In this document: positions 12,201-24,200 of the stretch, in pieces
Position numbering within the stretch: position 1 is the stretch's first letter
How the letters are laid out: each line of letters opens with the position of its first letter
NCBI GenBank assembly: GCA_029706075.1
Contig: JAINUG010000197.1
Span: 434,001 to 498,000, forward strand
Length of the DNA: 64,000 nt
Source of the DNA: Aldrovandia affinis
Taxonomy: Eukaryota; Chordata; Actinopteri; Notacanthiformes; Halosauridae
Direction of reading: 5' to 3'
Program-made: the position numbers and the translations under genes
Notes under the pieces: generated by a model
Told to the model about the DNA's origin: nothing
The model's database searches: none
Seen by the model: the letters and a program-made list of their open reading frames with translations, nothing else

Positions 12201-15200
12201 GGTAGGTGACGTAGGGCGAAGCGACCATTGGCAGTGCAAAGTCAGCGTGCTCAGCGACGAAAGAAAGTTGAATAGACTTTAACTTTATGGTAATTATTGG
12301 TGATGCGGTGAAGCGATAACCAATAGGAGGCATGGGCAATTTGGTTTGACCTTATTTCTCACCACTAGAATAAAGTACATGTTTTTGGCTCCTAAATTAA
12401 ATTTGTTCCGTACCAAAATGGAGTAGGTTCATTGTTGCAGTATCTGGGTTTCCTGAACTGTACGATGCGTCCCTGTCACGACGCATGGAAGGACGTACTT
12501 GCGCAATATATCAGAAATAGTCGGGTGACTGGTGACTTTGATTAATTATGTTCAATTAAATGAAAAGCAGGTTCATTGCCGGTAGCTAGTTAGAAAGGTA
12601 AAGGTAAAGTTAACTAGTTTATGTAATGTGAGTGCAAACGTGCTGTTCACGTCAAATGATTTACTGTCAAGGTCTTGATAGTAGTTTACTTGCTTTGCGT
12701 TCTATGGGCTCAGCTCAGTTCTGCTATTACAAACTTGATAGCTGGACGTGCACAACTTAACCGGCTCTTCCCAAAAGCTGCTTGTGTGGGAATGTCTACA
12801 CGAGCGGCTGTTGGCTAGTGATCAAAGCAACGTCTAGCGAGAAAATTGCTTCTGGTGGATCCCTAGGGTTATACCGGCAGACCGTGGGCACCCAATTAAC
12901 CAGCTGGGGTTGCTGATGTGCGACGAGACATGGACAACTGTATCCCTCTCTCCCTTGGTGATGCTACTGCCATTTATACATTGCCCCACGCAATCTAAAA
13001 AAATTATTTGAAATGACAAATTCCCTTTACTTTCCCTTTAATTACATTTTACACAGCCTAAGTAAGCAGGCCAGTAGGGCTCCTGGGTGGTGCAACTGGT
13101 AAAGGCACTTGTTCTAAGTGCAGGTTGCCCATTGCAGCCTGGGTTTGAGCCCCCTCTGGCCAGGAGTCCCGTTTGGGCACAGTAATTGGGTGTCTGCCCC
13201 CAGGGGAAGGGAAGGGAAGCCGGCATGAGCTTGCCATATGCACAGAAAGATAAAAAAAGTAATTAGGCAAGTTTTGCAATAGAATGTTAAATGTAAGGCT
13301 AGTGCTTTAGCATTCGAAAGCCCCAATATTGAATCATTTATAACAAACTTATTTCGTATTAGTTTAGTACTTTATTTGAGTAATATTATGCATGACTTCC
13401 ATGCTATATTCAGTTTATTTTATTCATAAAAAATGAGGTTCTGTAATCCAAGTTGCGTCTGAGTAACCATCTGGTCTGTGCGCTCTGAGGTGGTTTGTCA
13501 TTCTTACCGCATGTTGTTCCAGCTGTTTTATTGTGTGTTTAAGTATTTCCATAACATTTCCCTACAGTTTGTAGTTGTCCTATCAGTTGTAGCCTAGGTC
13601 CTTCGTAGAGCAATTAGATCAGCCTTGCCCCCCTCCTTTGTAACAAGGCCTGCATTTCTGCATCTATAACCCTTTAGTCTTCCCTAATGGGACATCATTA
13701 TTGTGAAAGAAACAATGTAAATGTAAATGAATATAGTCATTAGCAAGTGGCGGAGAAAATCTTTAGTGCTTTGCGCTGCCTCCGTTTCTTATTCCTCTGG
13801 TTATTCTGTTAAGGGTTTAAAATCGAATTCACTAGTGAGCGATGTGCTGCTTATGCTCAGTTATGTGCTGTTTGATACTCTATTCTGTAGGATTGTCATA
13901 GTGCGGTGTTAAGAGCGGGAGTGGTCTTTTCCTCAGGCTGCACCTGGGAAGCGCTCCCGGTCTCTGTCCCCACCGAGCGGCAGCGGAGTGGAAGCTGTGA
14001 GAAGGGTGGGGCAGGCGGAGGCCAGGGTTCGGGATCTGGAGGAGATGCTCCAGCTAAAGGTGAAAACACACCTGCCAAGACGCAGGCACCTGCCAACATC
14101 ATACTAGAACTCTCGCAGGCATTCACAACATCGTACCAGAACCTACTCAGGTAGTTACAAGATCATATCAGAACCCACATAGGTATTTACAACATCATAT
14201 CAGAACCCACACAGGTGCTTACAACATCATACCAAAACTCACTCCGGTATTTACAAAATCACACTAGAGCATACATAGGTATTTATGAAATCATATCAGA
14301 ACCCACACAGGTGTTTACAACATAGCAGAAACCAACACACATGGTGGACACCTGCCAACAAACAGGCATTTACATCTGTTTGACAGACAGAGGAGAACGC
14401 AGAGCTGAGGAAAGCCCATGAGAATCGTCAGGAGCGACTCCGGGCGGTCCAGGCCAACTACAAAACTGTGAGAGAACAGCTGAAGCAGGCAGAGGAATCC
14501 CAGGGCCTGTAAGAGCAGCATCATCATTTCAAACCCAGAACATCTAACCCTGAGCAACAGACCCATGTCATTTAACCCTTAGCGACAGATCCACATTCTT
14601 TAACCCATGGCTCTCCAATCTTATCCGTAAATGGCTGGTGTGGGTGCAGGCGCAGGCTTTTGTTCTTGCCCAGCACTAAAACAAGTGATTGAATTAATCA
14701 AGGTCTTTATTGAAGATGGTGGTTAGTTGGATCAGGTGCTTTAGTTTAGAAAAAGCAACAAAAAAAACCTTATTTTTTTAATTATCATTTTAAAGACTTA
14801 AGTTCATTTTGGTATGTTCATATTGTTTACAAGTTATATTAGTTTACATAGCCATATAGAGTGTTTGGATGAGTTATTACAAAAATTCTGTTTCTGTGGC
14901 ATTTAACATTTTTCATTAAAGGATTTGTTTGATATTGTTCTATTTTTATGTTTCAGATCATAACAATGAACTAGTAGGCAGGTACACACCCTTGATATAC
15001 ATTTTTGTATGATTTTAAATAAAGGTTCAAACAAAATGTACGTAACTTAAATGCATCTGTTCAATCCCATCTCCTGAACATACCTCAAAATGTAAACTTG
15101 AATTAAATGTATCTGTTAAATTCGGAATACTTGCTGGGAAATGGGAATACTTGTTACCCAGCACTTATGCTCTCTTGCTTTTCACTGCTAACGGATGATA

Positions 15201-18200
15201 TGAATGGTGTTTGTGTATTTCCCCAATAAAATAGCAAGGTGATACATATAATTTTGTAATGACATGATTCCGTCCACGTCCTCCATATTGCGCAAATCAT
15301 AGGGCCTTGCTGTTCTTAGTCTATTGTGGGTACAGGCACTTGGGGATAGTGCTGTGGTTGGTGGGTTTTGGTTACAGGCAGGTTTGGATGTAACGCTGTG
15401 GTTGATGTGTTTTGGCGCAGGCCGCGGGGCAGAAATCAGCGAGCAGAAGCCTGGGAACTCCGGCAGGAGAACAGCGATGGTGTCTGGAATGAGCTGGCCT
15501 ATTTTAAACGGCTCAATAAGAATGTAATCACTGAGAAGTAAGTGTGTTCTTTTCCTCAAGAGTGTGAGTGTGTCTGGCCAACTTCAAATACCTCAATAAG
15601 AATCTCATCACTGAGAAGTGAGTGTTCTTTTCATTTAGCAAAATAATGATGCTTCCCTGCACACTCTCTCCTCCCACCCATCATTCAGTCAGTGTGAAAC
15701 AGCTTCCCTTTCCTTGTTACCAGCCAGGTGGTAATGATGGCATAACTCAACACTTCTTTTATTTATATCATGAGCAGCCTGGATTGACAGTTTTTAAAAC
15801 GTACTGTATGTTGTCTGAAGGCTAAGCCATGTTGTTTTTGCTGCACAGTATGGAGTTAGGTTCCTTGTGTTCATTGTACCTCTTCAGTCTCCTTTTTAGA
15901 AGTTGGTATTTATTAAAAACACTTGTTCAAATAAAATTATTTGACATTTTTGAAAATGCTATGGGATTTTTAATTAATTGAAAGGGGATGGAGACAAAGT
16001 TAATAAGTTCCAGAATTGGATGAAGCAGTACACATAAGTGTAATTTGTGTTGTGTTAACAAGCGTGTAATTCAATGGAGGAGTTGTGTAGCTGCATGCGT
16101 AATGCGATGCAAGGGTTGTGTAAATTAATGTGCAGTAGCTGCATGTGTAATGCGATACAGGTGCTGAGTTACTGAACGTGCAGTAGCTGCATGTGTAATG
16201 CGGTCGGTGTAGGGGTTGAGGTAATGAATGTGCAGTAGCTGCGTAACCCAATGGAGCTGTTATGCTAATGAACATACAGTACCTGTGATGGAGGGGTTGT
16301 GATAATGACCGCAGTTCTGCTCTGGTGGAGGTGTCTCTCTTCGTTAGCCAGCGTTTTGCACTGCCACGGCAGATTGGGCAAAAGTGACGGCGAGGAGAGC
16401 CCAGCCAGCCAGCCCTGTTTGATCTCCTCTCTCCTCACCGCTCTGTCCTCATAATCCCAGATGAGCTCATTACATCCCAGCCCTGCTCCTCTCCCTGTGC
16501 CAGACCTGTCCAGGCTCATTACACCCTGCAACACCGCAGCCTGCTCAAACGGACCTTGGAGATGTCCTGGGAGTGCCTCTCACTCTCTCTCTCCCTGCAC
16601 AGAGCCTGTTCTGGGGGCTCAGAGCCTGTCCAGCCTGAGTAAGGGCAAGGCTGAGTAAGGGTTAGAAAACCTCCAGCCCAGCGCTCTGATCTTACTATTT
16701 TAGAGAGATTGGGTAAACAGGGCACCCCAGACCCAGTTTAACTGTGTGGGCAAAAGAGACGGAAACATGAAAGACATAATTAGACTGCTTCTTTATGAAG
16801 CTGTTGCAGAGCGAGGAAAGTATTATTGTTGATAGTCAACAATTAAGAGCAGTGTGGAGTGACACAGTAAAGAGCTGGCTGTGAGAGCCAGCATGCCGTG
16901 ATTGTGCCGAGACAGTGATTGTGTTTCTGATGGCTGTGCACTTAAGTGTACCTGCGATGCATTGTGGTTAAATGCCTCCTTGTGGTTTACGGTTTTGGTG
17001 TGAAGGATACCGTTGGTTGGTTAAACACACAGAGACCATCTTCTCTTCTCCCCACATACTCTGTATCCATGCTGCACAAATAAACTCTGTACTTGGGTCC
17101 ATACTGCACAGTTAACTGCATTTATATTTACAGCATTTAGCAGATGCTCTTATCCAGAGCAACGTACAAAAAGTGCATTTAAACATGGTATGATTAATCA
17201 TGGTTAGTGCAATGGACATCATTGTTGGCAGCTGCACACCATACCTATAACACAGGGAAAGAAAAGTTAGTGGGTTTTTTAAACATTTTTTATTACATTT
17301 CTAAACATGTAAATAGTGGTGATGGCAGTTAATTAATGTATAGAATCAGTGGTAGTGGAGTCTAAAGAGGTGCGTTTTTAATCTCTTGTGGAAGATGGCC
17401 AGTGATTCGGAGTGGTCCTGACTGAGTGAAGAAGATCATTCCACCACAGGTCAGGACAGAGAAGAGGTGAGACTGTGAGGAATGGCATTTTGCACTAGTT
17501 GCAGTGGCTTGATGGCACAAACCAGTAAGCCTGCCAGCAAGGAATTGCAGTAGTCCAGACTGAGATTACCAAAGCCTGGACCAGGAGTTGTGTGGCCTCT
17601 TGGGTAAGGAACGGGTGAATTCTCTGGATGTTGTGGAGGGAGAATTGGCAGGTCCCGGTGATCGCTGCGATGTGCCCCAAGAAGCACAGCTGGTTATCCA
17701 GTGTCACTCCAAGGCTCCTGGTAGACCGGGATGGAGACACTATGGAGCCTTTCACGGTGATTGAGGCATCGATCATCGAGGAGCTCTGCGCTGGGAGGAA
17801 GAGCAGCTCGGTTTTCCCCAGGTTGAGCTTCAGGTGATGGGTGGACATCCAAGCAGAGATGTCTGCCAGGCATGCAGAGATGTGTGCAGGGACCTGGGTT
17901 TCAGAAGGAGAGAAGGAGAGAAATATATATAGAGAGAAAGAGTTGAGTGTCATCAACATAACTGATATGAAAAACCATGAGCAGAGATAACAGAACCAAG
18001 TGACTTGATATACACTCTACTGAAACTGCTCTGCTCGCGGTCACTGAGGCTCTCCACTCGGCAAAGACCCAATCACTCATTTCCATCCTTCTGCATGACC
18101 AATCGGCTGCATTTGGCACTGTTGACCACCAGATCCTGGTCTCATCTCTCGCCGAGATGGGAATCTCTGGATCTGCACTGGCATGGTTTGAATCATACAT

Positions 18201-21200
18201 ACTGCCTGCAGCAGGCTTCCAGGTCAACAATGTTGTGTAACAGTGTTGTGTAAAACTATTGTTGTTGCAGAACTAATCTGGAGGAGGAGGTGGACGTGCT
18301 GCGTGTACAGGCGGCTGTGGACCGAGTCACTCTGCAGGAGATGCGCATGTGCCTGGAGCAGAAACACCAAGGTGAGAGAGAGCGAGACTCTCAGCATCTG
18401 ATCTGGGGTACAGAGAGAGAAAGAGACATATAACAATTATGACATAGTTAAATGAGTGTATCTAGAAAAAAGTTTTAGAATAATACTTGGCAAAACAGAA
18501 CAGAATTCTTCACATAGGGGCATGGAATGAGGTAGGGCTGCAGTTTGTTCAGTCCAGTGTTGTTCAGCATCTATATCATTGACTTATTGCTGTTACTGGA
18601 ACAGTCTTCCAATCCTGTTCTCACTCTAAACTGCATGGAAGTTTAACTCCTGCTCTATGCAGAGGACCTGATCCTGAACACAGCACTTCCTTCTACACTG
18701 TTCATAGGTGAGAGCCATTCCAAAAGGTACAATTAAAAAATGAAAGGACATTTTTAGACCTTGGAAACACGGGATCATGAATAGTGTATGTAGATCTCAT
18801 CCTGACTTATTCAAACAATTTCAGATATAGTGATTTAAGCCATATGTTATGGTTAGGCTGGTTTATCAGTAACATTTTAGTTTGCCTGTATTCTCAGCAA
18901 CAACAACATTTTCTTAGCAGTTTTTTTAACTCATTTTGTTTTTTAATTTTTAATTTAATTTTTTCACTTGAAAGTTGTAGGGTAAATAAAGGTGGAAAAC
19001 ATCTGATTTAATGCGTTTTAATTTCAGGTTGTAAGGCAACAAAAGGTGAAAATTTTGAGACCAACATGATTCACACCCTTGATAAAGATGTGCAAAGATC
19101 CATAAAATAAACAATGCAGGCAATGAGCTATATTATATACTCCAAAAATATGAAAATTATATTTCATACAAATACAATTGCTTAGAGAAACAATTAACAC
19201 ATTTTTGTATTATTATTTTTGAACCCTAAAAATATGTCAGAATTATTCACACCCCTGTTTTCAGTACTTTGTGCACCCTCACTTCAAGGATAAAACTATT
19301 CAGTCATCTACTATAGTGTTTTATAAGGTGAACATATGGGGGGGATCTTTGACCATTCCTACATACAGAATCTTTCACAATCCTTCAGTCTGTGTTTTTG
19401 GATTGCCCTCTTAAATCCAAAGGACACATTTTCAATTGGGCTATAGTCAGAGACGCAGACAACCATTGCAAAACAGTAATTTTGTGGTCAGGTAATTTCT
19501 TGGTTGATTTTCAGTCATGCTTGGGATCATCGTCTTTCTGAAAGATCCATTTATGGCCAAGTTTCAGCTTCCTGGCAGTGGGAACCAGGTTTTTCACCAA
19601 AATGTCTTCGTACTTGCTGGACATCAAGATTCCATTGACCTTAACAAGAGCCCCAGGAAAAGTAGAGGCAAAACAACCCCATAATATTGAAGATCCACCA
19701 TCCTATTTCACCATAGGTATGACATTCTTTTGAACATAAGCGTCCTCCTTCTGATGCCAAACCCACCGCTGATGTACATGGCCAAAAAGCTAAATTTTTG
19801 TCTCACCTGGTGAACACCTGGTTCCAATCCAAGTTCTAATGACATTTAGCATACTCCAGATGCTTATTTTTGTTGATTGCCCTCTTAAGAGGCTTTTTTT
19901 GGCAACCCTTCCAAAAAGCCTATCGGCATGGAGGTGGTGTCTGATGGTAGATTTCAAGACTGCAACAAAGTTTTGAGGCTCTCCAACTGTGCCCCTTGAA
20001 ATTTGATTTGACTCCCAAACCATCTGCCTTACTGGAGGTGGTGGCAAGATTCAAGATTCAAGATTAACTTTATTGTTCCACAAGTGGAAAATTTGGCTTG
20101 ATGTACTTGCGTCCTCTACCAAACAGGTTTACCACTATTTCTGTAGACAGGAAGCCATGGGAGGCCACAATACAGATTTTGATGAACTTAAAAGAGTAGC
20201 ATATTAATGCATATTTATTATTATTAGATTTTATTAAAAATAATTATATGGGGTGTGAATAAATGTGGTACAATTTTTTTGGGGAAATATTACTTATTGT
20301 TAAACACAATTTTTTTTCTTAGCAATTGTATTGGTATAAAATAATATAATTTTCCCATTTTTTGAGCATACAATATAGCTCATTACCTGTATTGTTGATT
20401 TTATGATTTGGTCATCTTTATCAAGGGTGTCAATTAGGGAGAGGCGGTATAATGGTCGAGCCGTTACACTGGTAGAAATCGATAGACTTCTCTACGGTAG
20501 AGATTATTATAACGTTTATACCTGTAGTGCATTATAAGCAAATTTATTTTAATGTTCATGTGTATGCTATAAATTTAAGCTACCACATGAAGTGGTGACA
20601 TGAAGTAGACTATAGGCTGAAGGAAAATACATATGGTGAACACCCCGCAACATAGTTTCAAATTTCAAAGTAGACCTAAATAAACCGTTTTCCATAGCCC
20701 AATTCAAAAGATCATTGGCAAAATGGAGGGTGCTGAGAGTGATGCTGGAGCCCCTGTTTCACAACCTGAAGAATAGCTCATTCCTAAGAAGGGAGCTTTG
20801 TCCATCTTATGGATATGGTTTGGCTTTACAAAGTCAGATCATGCACAAAAAAAACTATTTTGTGCAAGATATGAAAAGTCACAGTTATTGCCAGGGAGGT
20901 ATTATAAGCAACCTTTTATCGCCTTAAAACAAAACATGTACGCGAATATGAGGAAAGTATAAGAATGCGATCCTCAGACACAAGACCCTCCACAAGTGGT
21001 GTCAGTGCGAAGTGAAAAATAACTTTGACATTGCTGGCCGAGGCATTTTCCAAAGGCACTCCATATGACAAAAAAAGGGGTGGACAGACATTACAGATTC
21101 AATTACCGCATACCTATGCAAGGACATAGTTCCGATCCAAATAGTCATGAGAGAGGGATTTAAAAGGATGGTCCAAACATGCGATTCCAGGCCGCAAATA

Positions 21201-24200
21201 CTTTATCCAAACAGCAATACCAAAGTTATACATCAAATGAGAAAGTAGACGCTGAACTTCACAAAGTGACACATTTTTCTACTACGACTGGCCTGTGGTC
21301 GAGCTGCACTTCGGAGCCATATATGAACCTAACAATACATTTAATCAGTGATGGCTCGAAGTTGTGCAGTAGATGCTTACAGATGTCATATTTCCTGGAG
21401 GATCATACCAGATAAATTATTGCTCAAGGCCTAAAGGAGGCACTGGAATGCAGTAGCAGTTATTTCAGTACTTGTAATTGCTATTTTTATTTGCTGTTTA
21501 TTTAAACTTTTACTTATTTTTTAGTTCAAAGTAATTTGACAAATCGGTTTTTAATTTGATAGAAACGTGGTGTTTTGTTTAATACTTATTTTGAAGACAA
21601 TAAAGGTTTGTATATAAATTGCATTAAAAGCAACAAATATACCGTGATATATAGTGTTACAGTCTAAAATTTAAATTATACCAAGATATGAATTTTATGC
21701 TATACCACCAACCCCTAGTGTGAATCATTTTGGAGGGTACAGTATGTATACTTAAATAGACATGTAACATTAACATCTTACTGTTTATATTGTATTGTAC
21801 TAATTTATCTATTTTACCTTCCTCTTATCACTATTACTTTTTTAGACTGAAAGGGGAGGCTGATACTTCTTGAGTGTAGAATTGCAGAACTAGAATAAGT
21901 CTTCACTGCAGAACAATTAAATCTATACAACTGTCTTTGAAACAAAAGAAAATCACTCGACAGGCTTTAAAACTAAAGAAAAACCATGCAACTGACTTTT
22001 AAACAGAAGGTTGGCAGTATCCAGATATAAATAAAGAAAAAGGAAAGGTGTAAGATGAAAGATGTTTATGTAGGGAAGTTTTGTCCATGAATGTTACAGG
22101 ATAGACATTAATGTATGCGTGAGCATTGGGACCAAGAAGACACAGGATTTATATCAAAGTAGCGATTCCCCAGCCATTGCAGTGGGCCTCTCACTGCGTG
22201 AGTATCCGCAAGTGTTCCACAGTGCTCACATTCACTGATCCTCTGATTGGATGTGACATGCTCAGAAGACAAAAGAAGGGGCTAATTTCATGTAACAAAC
22301 TCCTCAGCCATCGTTGAATGCAAAAGGGAATGTCAACCTCCAGAGAAAATTGCTCTTTTTCTGCCCTCAAAAAGGTCGAATGACCATGGAAGTTAGGGCA
22401 TAAATATTTTACTGATTTAAGCTCATTCTACAAATTGGTTTTCACATGCTGAATGAAAGTTTTATGAAAATTTGCTCTGTTCTTTTAAAATGGCACAAGT
22501 ACGCAGCTGGTAGTTCTCGCCTTAAAAATATGCATATTTCCTACAGGAATGGTTTAACCCACTAGTGTAAAACCCAATCAGACAGCTGGCAGATTTGGAT
22601 TCAAAAGCACCTCTAGCAGGCCACACAGTTGGGCCTAGGAAAATGAAAAGAATAACAATACAGTATTCATTTACTGAATATTGTCACTATAAAAACGATA
22701 GCTAAATTCACATCAATAACGCTAGCAATGGCAGAACACATCAATGACTAAAATGATACAGTGCCCTCCAGAATTATTGCCGCCCTTGGTGAAGATGAGC
22801 AAAAAAGGCTACGAAAAAATGTATTTGTTGTTCATCAGCTTGATCTTGCACAAAAATATGCCTTTTAATTGAAGTAAAACTTAAAAGAAGAAAAAAAAAA
22901 AAAAAATCCTTATAATTTTTAAAAACATTTTTCTCATAAACGTGTGCCACAATTATTGGCACCCCTGCATTTAGTACTTTGTACACCTTCCCCTTGCCAA
23001 GATAACAGCACTGAGTCTTCTATAGTATTTGATGAGGTGGGAGAACACATAGAAAGACCGTTCCTGAGACCATTCCTCCATACAGAATCTCCAGATCCTT
23101 CAGAGTCCTTGGGCCTCGCTTGTGTACTCTCCTCTTCAGCTCACCCCATAGGTTTCCAATGGGTGTTTAGGTCAGGGGACTGGGACGGCCATTGCAAAAG
23201 CTTGATTGTGTGGTCAGTGGACCATTTTTGTGTGTATTTGGAGGTATGCTTTGGATCATTGTCCTCCTGGAAGATCCAATCACGTCTCAGTTTTAGCCTC
23301 CTAACAGAGGCAGTCAGATTATGATCTAAAATCTCCTCCCTTCCATTTGTGGTTTGATGACAGCAGAGGCTTTCTTCTGGCAAGCCTTCCGAATAGCTTG
23401 TTGACATGGAGGTGGCGTTTAATTGTAGTTTTGGAGACTTGGTGGACCAAAGATGCAATCAACTTCTGCAATTCTCCAACTGTGATCCTTGGCAAAATAC
23501 ACTTGCATCCTCTTCCAGCCAGGTTCATCACAGCCCCAGTTCAACTTTATGTAATTTAATTAAACTTATTCATTATTGCCCTAATAGTGGAGATGGATAT
23601 TTTCAGGTGTATAGCTATTTTTTTATAGCCATTGCCTGATTTATGAAGTCTGGTTTGGGTGTAGGGTATGATGAGTGTCTGGAGATAGGAGGGAGTGGTT
23701 CCTCTAATGACCTGATATGCCAGTATGAGTGATTAAAATTGTATACCTGCTGCAATAGGGAGCCAGTGCAGTGTGGTGAGTAGTGGAATGACGTGTGAAC
23801 TTGGATAGGTTGGAAACTAGACATGTGGCAGCATTCTGCAGTAACTGTAGTGGCTTGATGACACCGGTTGGTAAGCCTGCCAGCAGGGAATTGCAGTAAT
23901 CCAGACGTGAGATCACCAAAGCCTGGACCAGGAGTCGTGTGGCCTCTTGGGTGAGGAACGGGCGAATTCTCTGGATGTTGTGGAGGGAGAATTGGCAGGT
24001 CCGGGTGATCGCTGCGATGTGTCCCGAGAAGCACACCTGCCATCCAGGGTCACGCCACGGCTCCTGGTAGACCGGGACGGAGACACTATGGAGCCTTCCA
24101 CGGTGATTGAGGCATCAATCATCAGGGAGCTCTTTGCTGGGAGGAAGAGCAGCTTGATCTTCCCCAGGTTGAGCTTCAGGTGGTGGGTGGACATCCGGCA

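Noticed and set aside
13896-14154. Opposing open frames over exon 8
   Set aside because: They are alternative-frame translations. The frame with KRSRSLSP matches centlein and fits the phases.
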